Assembly (NCBI RefSeq): GCF_963855985.1
Contig: NC_087104.1
Coordinates: 1,426,001 to 1,490,000 of the forward strand
Reading direction: 5' to 3'
Length of the DNA: 64,000 bases
DNA from: Ostrinia nubilalis
Lineage: Eukaryota > Arthropoda > Insecta > Lepidoptera > Crambidae
The notes beneath the pieces are model-generated. The model made no database searches and was not told the DNA's origin. It worked only from the letters and a program-made list of their open reading frames with translations. Shown one piece after another: positions 52,817 to 63,747 of this stretch. A program made the translations under genes and the position numbers. Numbering within the stretch: the stretch's first letter is position 1; each line of letters opens with the position of its first letter.

Positions 52817-53397
52817 AAACTACCTTATTATACTTGATATTAGACAGCTATTTGGCAGTATTTGCACTTATGGCTAAATTCATTATATGATTCAGTCCAG
52901 AGTGGTACGGAACACATAATGCATATTGTGTAACTTTTTACAGAAGTGTGAGTAGGTACAAACAATCTAAAGAAATCTCTTATACGCATGCAAAATGATT
53001 GGCGATTCAAAATATTTAACTACGAGTTTAAATAAAGCTTTTATCGATGTTTGAACTAACGATTAATATTTAAACACGGGAAATATCATAAAGTTGTTTC
53101 AGCATTGTTTACTGAAAAGAAAATCAAGTTTTTTGAACGACTGAAGTCATAAAAAGTATTTGGTAAATGGAAAATTCAGTCGTCCGTAGAATATTAATGA
53201 ATTCGAACACAATTTTACTAACGAATATTATTATAAAAGCAATCGCGATCCGTAGATGTTCTGGGGTTCAGTATGCAAGAAAGAAACTACAGTAAAAAGC
53301 GTACGAATACTTTAAAAAATCATTGTAATGTACTGAGTTTTATTAAGTCCGAACTAAAATCGGGTGTATCAAAAAGTATCAATGTAACTTTAGACAG
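52817..53397. other. Intergenic, nothing recognised
   Basis: AT-rich, no supported feature. Confidence 0.4.
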
Positions 53398-53492
53398 AAG
53401 CAGGCCGCCACCGGCCATTGTGGAAATCATTGGGGTAGGCCTATGTCCAGCAGTGGACGTCCTGTGGCTGAAATAATGATTATGATGATGAA
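53398..53492 (+). mobile_element. RTE-type LINE 3' fragment
   Basis: 'attgtggaaatcattggggt' and 'gtggacgtcctgtggctgaa' followed by a degenerate ATG tail. No target duplication identified. Confidence 0.78.
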
Positions 53493-54681
53493 GATGAGAT
53501 GATGTGCCGCTGTCCATTCTATGGCGACTACATAATGGTCAATCGTCTAACTTACAGTTCCATGCCTAAAATAAATGATAAAATATACGGAACCCTATCC
53601 ATTCTTACATCACGTTCTTTACCGACGCCACTATGTAAACTTTATCTGACTTTTTCGTTGCTTTTCTAACTAGCTGTTTGCCTTAAAATTTTCTGCAGGA
53701 CTTTCATTTTGCTCTTTATTTTCAAGTGGATAGAGTCCAAATTTTGACATGGTTTTTGGCCAAAATCCGTGTGACGAGGCTATACGAATAAGCGATAAGG
53801 TTAGTTCCAAAGTGAGTTTTATTGAATGGGTGCACGCGATTTGAATGTCGCCCAGCGTATTTTGACCCTTGTTTTCAAACAAAACACTCCGAGTTAGAGC
53901 GCTTTTTGCCCAAAAGATTAAGTTGCCCTAACACTAAGGAAGAATGTGGTCGATTTGCGGTTGACTTTTGTTTATTTTTGGGTTTCCTGAACGCGGGAAA
54001 TTGCTCTTTAAATAAACATGCGCAAGGAATGGAACTGTGTGTATTTTTTTTAGTTTTTATGAGCCATTTTAGTATTTGTAAGATTAATATTATGAATAAT
54101 TACAGTAAAATTAATAATTTTCATTAGTCACCCAGCTCAATTAAACAGATCTTGCATTCTTTCAGAATAAATAATAAAATGTTATTAATTTTTCGATTAA
54201 AGTTTTCGATTAAATAAGCGATAGAGAATATAAACAGTGACCCACCTGCATTTAATCAAAAAATGAGTCCATTTACTCGCTAACGGAGACAGGTTTCAAG
54301 CGCAAAATCAGTTCAAAAATCTTAATTATGCTACTAAAAAAGACTAACGAGGCAAAACGCTTCTGCTGAGGCATAAATTTATCCCTGGCGTTTAATTTAA
54401 TGCCTTCTCGATGTCAATTAACTTTATGACGCAAAAACAAAACGGATTTTTTCACGAAAATTAAGTGCCTTAGAACGTGAGTCTAATTAAGTATTAATTA
54501 CTCATTAAACTCCGCCTCGGCACTGTTTTAATTTGTCTAAGAGATACGGCCGTGTGTTCGTACTTGAGCAATGGAGATTAAAGTTACACGTTTATGTCTT
54601 CTAGTTAAAAGAGACGGTTTAGAGTTCACGATTAACTTGAAAAATAACAAGCAGGATACGTTGTTTTTTTTCTCATTAGGT
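53493..54681. other. Intergenic, nothing recognised
   Basis: AT-rich, no supported feature. Confidence 0.4.
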
Positions 54682-54692
54682 AAATCGCTATC

Positions 54693-54761
54693 GGGTAACA
54701 TGGAAAGCATCGGGGGAGGCCTATGTTCAGCAGTGGACGTCCTATGGCTGAGATGATGATG
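54693..54761 (+). mobile_element. RTE-type LINE scrap, 69 bp, 11-bp TSD
   Basis: Only the last 69 bp of the RTE ('acatggaaagcatcggggga' to the ATG tail). Exact duplication aaatcgctatc at 54682-54692 and 54762-54772. Confidence 0.92.
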
Positions 54762-54772
54762 AAATCGCTATC

Positions 54773-55532
54773 ATGGTATAGGGTTACGCAGACTGCGATA
54801 CGTTAAGGTAAATACTACTATGAGATTTTATGTAGTTGTGATACTAGCGGATTTGCAACGAAAATGGGTCCGATTTTGTTTGTACATATTTGATTTTGTA
54901 AGTTGGAGGATTTTAGTTTATGTTACAAACTTATATGGGTACAGATGACGGCACATCTAGCTGTCAAAAAAGTGATAAAATATTGAAATGATACTAAACT
55001 TTAGCTTTACGACGAATAAGTGGCATAACGATTATTTATACCTTTTTATATTATCTGCTTAGTCCTAAAAGCTAGAGGTTTATGGTAACTCACCATAATC
55101 GGGTCGTAGTCGTATCGCCAGGTGTAAATCCAGCTGGAGTTTAGTATACGGTTATGGGCAGTCTTAAACGTTCGCCACAGGCGCTCAGACAAGTAGGCCA
55201 ACACGCTGGCTGAGGTGCAAGCCAAGACTTTGTCGTTTATAACCTACGACACAAGGGAGAGTTTTGGGACATAGCCTTTTATTTCTGTAGTAAAGTTGTA
55301 AGTAAGAAAACGGTAGTATTTCGCACTGGCTTGATTGGCCGTTTTGTTACCGTCGCATGGGCCGTAAGGTGAAAAACTGTTAATATATTTTTTTTTAAAT
55401 AGATAGAGTCATTCAAGGGAAAGTTTTATAAATTTAGTGTGAAGCCGGGGCGGGTTACTAATTAATGTAAAAAAAAATGTTATACAAAGGCCAAGTCACA
55501 CATTTTGCTATTGTGTAAAATTTATGAAGTAA
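54773..55532. other. Intergenic, nothing recognised
   Basis: No supported feature. Confidence 0.4.
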
Positions 55533-55701
55533 CTAGCTTTTGCCCACGGCTTCACCCGCGTGAAATTGTAATGTTATTCTGGGTTAAAAACAATAAAACT
55601 TAAAGTTTCATCAAAATCCGTTCAGTAGTTTTTGCGTGAAAGAGTAACAAACATCCAGATATCCACACAAAATAACTTTTGCATTTATAATATTAGTAGG
55701 A
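55533..55701 (-). mobile_element. Helitron-like element, 169 bp
   Basis: On the minus strand it begins TCCTACTAATATTATAAATG and ends 'gggcaaaagCTAG' followed by T. Contains the 'atccgttcagtagtttttgc' motif typical of these short elements. Confidence 0.7.
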
Positions 55702-55946
55702 CTAACGGCTTTTAAAGTTGGAACTTGTAGAGTTAGATCCTGATAACTTTTTGACAATGCGAGTCATATTATGTGGTCTCGTTCTAGCATCATTTTGGTA
55801 GGATTCAAATTTTATAGCAAATAGGTAGTTGTTTTATAACGATTAGGTATTTTTTTTACCGAATGTTTATTGGTAATATTTGATGTACGAGTTAATTCAT
55901 CAATTTAAAATTATAAAACCTGTAAGTTAAAGACAAAATATTATGT

Positions 55947-56125
55947 CATCATCATCATCTCATCTATAGGACGTCCACTGCTGAACATAGGCCTCTTTCA
56001 ATGCTTTCCATGCTGCCCGGTTGGTAACGGCCTGCGTCCAGCGCCTTCCTGCTGCATGTCGTCGGTCCACCTTGTGGGTGGAGTCCCACGCTGTGTTTTC
56101 CGGTACGCGGCCTCCACTCCAGAAC
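55947..56125 (-). mobile_element. RTE-type LINE 3' fragment
   Basis: 'tcatcatcatcatctcatct' tail, 'aggacgtccactgctgaaca', 'gcctgcgtccagcgccttcc' and 'tttccggtacgcggcctcca'. Internal small deletions. Confidence 0.83.
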
Positions 56126-56231
56126 TAATTTAATACAAAACAAACCTACCTATGTTTTACATTCTGGTATGAACACATAACATCTGTAATATGAATATAA
56201 CGCTGTTATACAGCCTCCTACTACTGTACGG

Positions 56232-56472
56232 CTAGCACGAACAACTTTCGAGTTCGAATCGTTTGCGTATTCGAATCGCCATCAAAAGATTTAGTACGAA
56301 ATCTACAACAGCGCCCTTGTGAACGTGTCGTAAAGTGAACTTAGTAAGAGAAATGGTTGCACGAAACTTATTTTGAGAATCAAAATTGTCACATTATCGT
56401 TTAAGTCAAAGGTTGAGTATCGAATTTTGTCGAATACGCAAACGATTCGAAGACAAAAGTTGTTCATGCTAG
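56232..56472. mobile_element. 241-bp MITE with ~45-bp TIRs
   Basis: CTAGCACGAACAACTTT at the left (56232) is inverted at the right as CTAGCATGAACAACTTT; both arms continue to the shared TTCGAATCGTTTGCGTATTC. Target duplication not clear. Confidence 0.78.
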
Positions 56473-56701
56473 AGGTACTGATATATATAATGTTGTATTT
56501 TATGAAGACGAGCGCCTGTGACGGTTGTGTTCAAGGTTAAACTCACTGGGTCCGAGATTTAATATCACAGACATTATTATACCTAATACAGGCACGTGGA
56601 AAATGATGAAATATAGTTTTCATACGTAAATTCTTAGAATAAGAATATAATTTAAACTTCTGTGAAATCTAGAGTAGAATGCTGTGAACTGTGGGACCTT
56701 A

Positions 56702-56926
56702 TCTATACTAATATTATAAAGCTGAAGAGTTTGTTTGTTTACTTGAACGCGCTAATTTCAGGGACTACCGGTCCGATTTGAAAAATTCTTTCAGTGTTAG
56801 ATAGCCCATTTATCGAGGAAGGCTATAGGCTATATACCATCACGCTACAAGTAATAGTTGCAGAGCAAAAATGAAAAATGTTGCGAAAACGGGTTTTCAC
56901 GCGTACGAAGTCGCGGGCACAGCTAG
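56702..56926 (+). mobile_element. Helitron-like element, 225 bp, exact ends
   Basis: Begins TCTATACTAATATTATAAAG, ends 'gcgggcacagCTAG', flanked by A (56701) and T (56927), as expected for Helitron insertion. Contains 'cgcgtacgaagtcgcgggca', close to the H1 3' region. Confidence 0.82.
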
Positions 56927-57040
56927 TGTAGTTATAATAAAGGTGATTTTACTATACAACTATGTAGTCTTATGTGCTGTCTGTACCAAAAATGAAAAAG
57001 GTCTTCTATGATGAATGTTCACACTCAAAATTTTCCCAAA

Positions 57041-57126
57041 ATTTTATTTTATTTTTCTTTATTCAGAAAACCACAGCTCTTTATAATAATAATACAAACA
57101 GGTATTTTTGTTCTTACAGCCAATAA
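57041..57126 (-). mobile_element. LINE 3' end, copy 2
   Basis: Nearly identical to 49573-49660 over about 86 bp; both copies are cut at almost the same 5' point ('cagccaataa'). Confidence 0.65.
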
Positions 57127-57248
57127 TAAATACCTAAGTTCGTTTTATATTGAGAAGAATTTCATCATTAATTTGGATGCAGGTCTAATCACTGAGCCTT
57201 AAGTGATGCAATGATTTTAATTTAATACTTTTCCTTATTATCTATAGG

Positions 57249-57464
57249 TATAATATAAAATTTAAAGGTGAATGACTGACTGACTGACTGACTGACATAA
57301 TGATCTATCAACGCACAGCCCAAACCACTGGACGGATCGGGCTGAAATTTAGCATGCAGGTAGATGTTATGACGTAGGCATCCGCTAATAAAGGATTTTA
57401 CGAAACTCCACCCCGAAGGGGGTAAAACGGGATCCACGCGTATGAAGTCGCGGGCGGCCGCTAG
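57249..57464 (+). mobile_element. Helitron-like element H1 with ACTG repeat
   Basis: The 5' part carries an expanded (GACT)n tract at 57270-57294, then the H1 core and the 3' end 'cgggcggccgCTAG' before T. The tandem tract varies in length between H1 copies. Confidence 0.77.
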
Positions 57465-57811
57465 TCATGTATATTTTTGCTCTTTGCAACAGTTACTAAA
57501 AGCTCTTTTTGCTCGCAAAATCTCGTAAAATTTGCAAATGAGCGTCTTCAATACACAATACGGTTTTCATATCTCAGCACAATCTTACAATATTCTGCGA
57601 ATCTTGCCTAAGCTATACAAAGCGCAAGCTCTTGGCCTGGAAGATGCAATGGTGTGTTAAAAATGTATGGAAATTATTGTATCGCGATTTTCGTATGCGA
57701 TATTTTGCGATGCAGCCCACGATCCTTTCTTCTTGCACGGTGCATTTTTCTTCAAGATATTGCATGAGTAATGCAATAAATGATTTGATTTGATTTGAGT
57801 TACACCCGAAT
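57465..57811. other. Intergenic, nothing recognised
   Basis: Contains a small 'tgatttgatttgatttga' repeat at about 57780. No gene seen. Confidence 0.4.
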
Positions 57812-57822
57812 GACATAAAATT

Positions 57823-58266
57823 AGTCTACAACCAATGTGTGTTACCAGTGATAACTTATGGCTCGGAAACGTGGCCTCTCACTATAGGCCTTATACAGAA
57901 GCTCAAAGTTGCACAGCGTGCTATGGAGAGGGCTATGCTTGGTGTTTCTTTGCAAGATGGAATCAGAAATGAGGAAATCCGTAAACGACCTAAAGTCGCT
58001 GACATAGCCCGACGGATTAGCTGAAGTGGCAATGGGCAAGGCATATAGTACGCAGAACTGACGGCCGATGGGGCAGCAAGGTTCTGGAATGGAGGCCGCG
58101 TACCGGAAAACGCAGCGTGGGACGTCCACCTACAAGGTGGACCGACGACATCGTAAAGGTAGCAGGGAAGCGCTGGATGCAGGCCGCTACCAATCGATCA
58201 ACGTGGAAAGCATTACGGGAGGCCTATGTTCAGCAGTGGACGTCCTATGGCTGAAATGATGATGAT
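57823..58266 (+). mobile_element. RTE-type LINE, longest 3' copy
   Basis: 444 bp. The frame reads CVLPVITYGSETWPLT, then QKLKVAQRAMERAMLGVSLQ and VADIARRIS. A 4-base loss (gattagctgaag against gattagcaagctgaag) shifts it before LKWQWA...; the remaining tail RWGSKVLEWRPRTGKRSVGR to QQWTSYG is intact, followed by the ATG tail. Probable 11-bp duplication with one mismatch: gacataaaatt (57812-57822) and gatataaaatt (58267-58277). Confidence 0.9.
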
Positions 58267-58277
58267 GATATAAAATT

Positions 58278-58582
58278 TGCAAAAATATAGGTAATATATG
58301 CCAAGAGGCACTCCCCCCTCTTTGCCCTAATGCTCTGTATTCCTTTGACAGAACCAAACTTCAGATTTCCTTCCAATCTGCAAACCAAAGAAACTAGGAA
58401 TTTAATCCAGGATCTTTAAATCGAGGGAGTTCCAACTGCTTAACTCCTCCTCAGGCCCCAGAGGCTTCAAGCTCCGTGACCCAAAGCCTCTGAGACTTAC
58501 TGATCGTAATACATTCCCTTTAAATTAACCAATATTTCCTTGTTTTGAAGCCATGGCAATGAGTGATCCATGTTGTATAACA
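58278..58582. other. Intergenic, nothing recognised
   Basis: No supported feature. Confidence 0.4.
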
Positions 58583-58584
58583 TA

Positions 58585-58805
58585 CGGGTGGAAACGATAA
58601 GTGATCTCACTCGATTATATCTAAATTATACAAAAAATCGAAAAACTGGTTATTGATCCTGAAAGTGCTTCACGAGCTCTTTCAAACGGCATCAGTAATA
58701 GGTTACAGAATTAACTGGATTTATCCGAAAATTCAATTTTTCCAGCTTCCTTATCTTGTATAGTTTAGAGATAATCGAGTGAGATCACTTATCGTTTCCA
58801 CCCTG
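58585..58805. mobile_element. 221-bp palindromic MITE, TA target
   Basis: Roughly 50-bp terminal inverted repeats built on GGGTGGAAACGATAAGTGAT and TCTCACTCGATTAT. TA on both sides (58583-58584, 58806-58807) suggests Tc1/mariner mobilisation. Confidence 0.85.
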
Positions 58806-59033
58806 TATACGAGTATGTAGGTATAGGTACCTACTATCCAAGCATTTTCATTAGGAAGGTTTACTCTTAAGAATTCTCTCGTTAACTGTACTTGCGGTTA
58901 ACGCATGTGTTTCTCTTTGAATTGAAGCTTTCTGCAAACACCTTGTAATAATTTACCGTACACATACCTAATTAAATACGGATTTAGACCACATAACATG
59001 TTACGTAAGTTTTCGATGATATTCATCAATCTA

Positions 59034-59415
59034 TAAGACGTAGCGTGGGCAGGCCTCTTACTAGGTCATTGGTTCCTAAATTGGGGGGCGCGCAAAGCCC
59101 TTAAAGGGGGGCGCGGGCCATTTGTGTACTTAAGTATAAAAAACCTGCGACCGCTGAGAGAATGCATTCCAGACTTGCTCGATACGACCAATAAATAATA
59201 TTGACTGGAGGAGGGGGGCGTGGAATTTTTTGTATGGTCGAAAGGGGGCGCGTCTCAAATAAGTTTGGGAACCAATGTAGGTGGACCGACGATCTGGTGA
59301 AGGTCGCGGGAAGAGCCTGGATGCGGGCAGCGCAGGACCGGTCGTTATAGAAATCCTTGGGGGAGGCCTTCGTCCAGCAGTGGACGTCATTTGGCTGAAA
59401 GGAACGAACAAAAGT
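59034..59415 (+). mobile_element. RTE-type LINE 3' copy, interrupted by MITE
   Basis: 'aagacgtagcgtgggcaggc' (59036-59055) and, after the insertion, 'gtggaccgacgatctggtga' through 'gacgtcatttggctgaaagg' with a short CGAA-type tail. The join across 59067-59277 is exactly that of other RTE copies. Confidence 0.88.
59067..59277. mobile_element. 211-bp MITE nested in RTE copy
   Basis: CATTGGTTCCTAAATT at the left and, inverted at the right, CATTGGTTCCCAAACTT; GC-rich 'ggggggcgcg' near both ends. A 5-bp direct repeat taggt flanks it (59062-59066, 59278-59282). TIR sequence recalls hAT-type MITEs, but those make 8-bp duplications, so the class is open. Confidence 0.8.
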
Positions 59416-60663
59416 TGGCATATAATATTGTTTAGTCATCTGATTCTGTCATCCGCTTTGTACTAGAGGGAAGTCGAACCTGAACTTCGAACTCCTCCTA
59501 TGTTCTTCTGATTAATTTTTTTCTTTCTTAATATTATTCTATTTCATTTAAAAAATAAATGGCATCATCATCTCCCTACGCTTCTTTTGGTGGATGACCT
59601 CATGTTTGAGAAGTACATACAGAGCAATCTTTCATCGCTGTTATTTATTTTTATTTGTGGCCTGAAAGTAATTGTATCCACCTGTAAAGTTGTCTTGGTG
59701 ACAGTGCGTGTGCTACAGTTTATTACTGCGAGATTGCCAGCGAATGAAGACGAATCGTCGGTGGGTTCTGCTCCCGGTGGGGTCTCTTACTATGGTGTTG
59801 ATTCTCGACGATAATTATGGAAGAGTGAGTTAGTGATAATTAGATGAAAATAGTGGAGAGAACGGTACTGTGATGCTGATTTAAATTAATTTACTTTTTA
59901 ATTTATTAAATTGAATTTTAATGACTATTTAATTGTGGTGAACCCACTCGTAACACAAGCATTTTAGCTTGCCACAGGACTTAAAAAAAGCCTTCGCCAT
60001 TCATTTGAATTAAAAAGAATCTTGGTCTGTAACTACTGAAGAGTTATGAGCAGGATCTTAGGCAAGATCATGAGTCCACGAAATTGTTTTTAATCGAGAG
60101 CGTATCCTCCGAATAAAACACGTTATCCGCCAAAACTATTATTATGATGAGTTTTATTTTATATCCTGTACATGAAGCATTGATTTCCTATAAAAATCTT
60201 CAATTAATACAAATAACATTGAACCCCTTCAAATTTTAATGGCTTCTCGAAGAATTACATAACTCACCTTATACTCACTCCCTAATATTTAAGTTAAACC
60301 TAACATTAGTAATAACTCCTTCACAATATCTCACGATTGGAACACGGAGAGCTAAAGTTTTTGTTTTTTCCCACTTTTTCTCTATTTACTACCCATTGTC
60401 AGGTTTATTTATAGTAGAAGTCGATACTGACGTTATTTCATATTCCCGAAAGCGGGAAGCTTCGAGAAATTGGGACAATGCCATTCGACTGGAACTAGTA
60501 CAAATTTGTATTGCATCGGAACTATAAATTGCTTTATAAACATAAAATCGAAGTCATATTTTGTTTAGTATAGACGTAATTTATGTACACTATGCATTTA
60601 CGAGTGACTGTGAGTGCTTTCGGTTTGTGAACATATCGAGAATTTTAACCTTATGAAAATCGA
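59416..60663. other. Intergenic, nothing recognised
   Basis: An open frame at 59587-59814 has a hydrophobic middle but no family resemblance, start context or splice sites I could defend. Confidence 0.4.
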
Positions 60664-60848
60664 ATTGCGACTTCGTACGCGTGGATCCCGTTTTACCCCC
60701 TTAGGGGTGGAGTTTTGTAAAATCCTTTCTTAGCGGATGCCTACGTCATAACATCTACCTGCAAGTCAAACAGCCCGATGCGTCCAGTGGTTTGGGCTGT
60801 GCGTTGATAGATCACTATGTCAGTCAGTCACCTTTGAGTTATATACAT
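60664..60848 (-). mobile_element. Helitron-like element H1, 3' terminus lost
   Basis: 'gcgacttcgtacgcgtggat' through 'gtgcgttgatagatcactat' and a 'gtcagtcagtca' tract. The CTAG terminus is missing at the left. Confidence 0.72.
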
Positions 60849-60851
60849 TTA

Positions 60852-60969
60852 GGCTGAGTTGCATCACCAAACTTTGACCGTAACTATAACGATAACCGTT
60901 GGATTTTGTATGGAGTTTGACAGATTTTTGACGTTTGTTACAGTCAAAGTAAGATGGTGCAACCCAGCC
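60852..60969 (+). mobile_element. MITE family M118, adjacent to H1
   Basis: 118 bp, GGCTGAGTTGCATCACC to ATGGTGCAACCCAGCC, flanked by TTA (60849-60851) and ATA (60970-60972). It abuts the 5' side of the Helitron-like element, so it probably landed at its edge. Confidence 0.83.
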
Positions 60970-61220
60970 ATAGATTAATACATATCTAGTAGGCTTACTG
61001 TGAATAATCATAATTAAATGCAATTCGTCTATTCGGCTGTGCTTTTGATATCAACTTTGAACGATGTCTAGCCAATAACTTCAAGGGTAATAAAGTCACG
61101 TATTAGAAAACTAACTTCAGAACTCGATTAAACTGAAACAGATTCAAGTCTGTGATTGAAATATTGAAATTGAACCAATCAATAGCTCAAGTCTTATCTC
61201 AAGTAAAGATTTATTCTTTA

Positions 61221-61681
61221 CTAGCGACCGCCCGCGACTTCGTACGCGTGGATCCCGTTTTACCCCCTTCATCTATCTTACGCGGTTAAGATTTTTTCAC
61301 ACAAATGTTTTTTTCCCGCTAACTCCCGTTCCTGTGGGAATTTTGCAATATCCTGTTGTAACTAAGTTTTAAGTTTACTACTGCATGCCAAATTTCAAGC
61401 GTCTAACTTAAGCGGTTTAGATTTTTCATACAAAAGGATTTCCCCGCTAATTCCCGTTCCCGTGGGAATTCCTAAGTATACTATAACCTGCCCAGGAGTA
61501 TGAAGAATAATTGTACCAAGTTTTTGATTCTATAAGAAACATACAGACAGACAGACAAAAATTTTACTGATTGCATTTTTGGCATCAGTATCGATCACTA
61601 ATCACCCCCTGATAGTTATTTTGAAAATATATTTCATGTACAGAATTGACCTCTCTACAGATTTATTATTATAAGTATAGA
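61221..61681 (-). mobile_element. Non-autonomous Helitron, 461 bp, exact ends
   Basis: On the minus strand it begins TCTATACTTATAATAATAAA and ends 'cgggcggtcgCTAG', flanked by A (61682 complement) and T (61220 complement). The body ('tgatcgatactgatgccaaa', 'gtctgtctgtctgtatgttt') differs from family H1, but its last ~45 bases are nearly the same as H1. From recall it resembles a widespread lepidopteran Helitron. Confidence 0.85.
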
Positions 61682-61936
61682 TTTGAATGTCGTATCATAT
61701 TCCGACTAAACTTTAATCGAAATATCCGAAGCTCGCATATTTGTAGACTTTCGTAGCATGTTTGATGTAGATTAGCGACTACGGCTTTCCGTAGCCTCGT
61801 AGGCGTATAATCTCGTAGCCGCGTAGTCGTAGACGGTAAAAGGAAATTCTAAGGCCGGGAGAACTTTTCTAAAGGTTTTTTAATACACGAATCTTTACTT
61901 TTTCTATTACACATTCCTAGTAAGTAAATACTTATA

Positions 61937-62108
61937 TGGGCTGGAAGACGTAGCGTGGGCAGGCCTCCTACTAGGTGGACCGACGATCTCGTAAAGGTCG
62001 CGGGAAGAGCCTGGATGCAGGCAGCGCAGGACCGTGCATTGTGGAAAACCTTGGAGGAGGCCTTTGTCCAGCAGTGGACGTCATTTGGCTGAAACGAACG
62101 AACGAACG
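61937..62108 (+). mobile_element. RTE-type LINE 3' copy, 11-bp TSD, AACG tail
   Basis: 'ctggaagacgtagcgtgggc' through 'gacgtcatttggctgaaacg' and an AACG-type tail. Exact duplication aaatacttata at 61926-61936 and 62109-62119. Confidence 0.93.
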
Positions 62109-62119
62109 AAATACTTATA

Positions 62120-63004
62120 AAAGACTCACCCTATGTATTGGGTCTCTTGTAAAGTTGATTGAACCTTTTATAGATTGAGTTATTTCAACTTTCAATTTAT
62201 GAGAACGTTCATTAATTTTATTTGAAATGAATTAAACTTAAGCTAACACAAAAAATATTTTGTATGAAATAGGAAAGGACTCAGTTCTAATGGATATCTA
62301 TTGGTCGTTTCTTGATTGTGAGCCCTATTGACGTATACCTACATATATTAAGACATTCTATTATTTAGCTTCGGGCAGTGCTCTCACCCACGTTAGTATA
62401 CACTAATTGTATAACTAATAGCAATTATCTAATTGTATAATTATACTGAACATTAGATCATATTTTTATTCCAAAATAGCACGTATTATTTCTATGTATT
62501 ATTATTTACACATATTGATTATTTGTTCAACAAAAGAGAGTACTTCTCTTATCCTAATTTGTGCCCATTTCATATGCTTTCATTTGTCAGTTGTATGTGT
62601 TGTGCAATGAATATTATTTTTCTATATTATCTATTTCTTTCTTATATTAATAACATTAAAGTCACCGCCTCAGTTACTACGAAAGTCCCTCAACAGAACC
62701 CTCAGTTAAATCTCCGTTCAAAGAACGTAGGAAATCGACCGGCGAACCCTCTTATTCTGCAGCGGTTATTTTGTCACAATATAAAGTGAAAATATCAAGA
62801 CTCTTACCACAATGTAGTTTGATTCAGTTGCGTAACTACACACCAAGCCCCACCCGCTGACATGACTCGTCGACTTTAGACATAATTGTCAACAGTCATA
62901 GAATGCTTTATTATTATAAACGTAGAAAAAACAAGACGGCGACATGTTTTCTTTTGAAATAAAGTCGCCGACTGCCTGGATTTATTATCAAATAGGCTTT
63001 AAAA
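62120..63004. other. Intergenic, nothing recognised
   Basis: No supported feature. Confidence 0.4.
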
Positions 63005-63112
63005 AAGCGTTTTACATGCCCTAGTATTACTTTAATCCTATCAGCAAATGAGTAGGCTTTTAAAAAGTGCTTTTACATGTCCTAGTATGAACCCTACCAC
63101 TGCTTTGGGATA
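63005..63112 (+). repeat. Interspersed repeat, two partial units
   Basis: 'ttttacatgccctagtatta' and 'ttttacatgtcctagtatga' are two diverged units about 60 bp apart; the second continues into 'accctaccactgctttggga' as at 16655-16745. Confidence 0.5.
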
Positions 63113-63574
63113 TTAAAAGGACCCTCATCGAAAAGATGAATTACGAGTAATTAATAAAGTAACTTTCGTGTTGCATTATGAGTTGTTAAATTTCGAGAAT
63201 TTGTATTAGTTTCTTAAAAAATACTTGCCAGTCTTTAAATTCTCCACTGAAACAGAAAATTCTAGTTGTGAGTCTGCCACATCTTGCTATATTATGCGAC
63301 ATACATCGACATTTACGAGAAAATAAACCGAGAGTTTTATCTGTGTTTATTTGTTTTACTGTTTGACCTTTTCGTTCTGTTGTTGATATAAACAAAACAA
63401 TGTAAGTACTTACTAGTTCTTCTACCCAACTATTTAATTTAGACTAGGGCAGATGATTCAGTTTTTCATAATTATGAATCCATGCCAAGACTTCCTACGA
63501 TTTTGAAACCTGGATTTATGACACAATTTTTCAAAAAGTCTCGTTAGATTGATACATTATAAAGTAGGTAGATT

Positions 63575-63747
63575 CAGTCAGCGTAAAATAGTTTATGACT
63601 CCCAAAATGGCCAAAAAGTTGTCAACATAACCTTATTTCTTTTGGACGTATTTCCAAGATAAGGATCCAATCCACAACTTCACTCAAATTGGGTTGGATC
63701 AAACTGTTTGGCTACTTTGGGTGTCACAAACTATTTGACGCTGACTG
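63575..63747. mobile_element. 173-bp MITE, CAGTCAGCG ends
   Basis: CAGTCAGCGTAAAATAGTTT at the left is inverted at the right as CAGTCAGCGTCAAATAGTTT; arms continue through 'cccaaa..g.ccaaa'. TA follows the right end; the left TA is not preserved. Confidence 0.75.
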
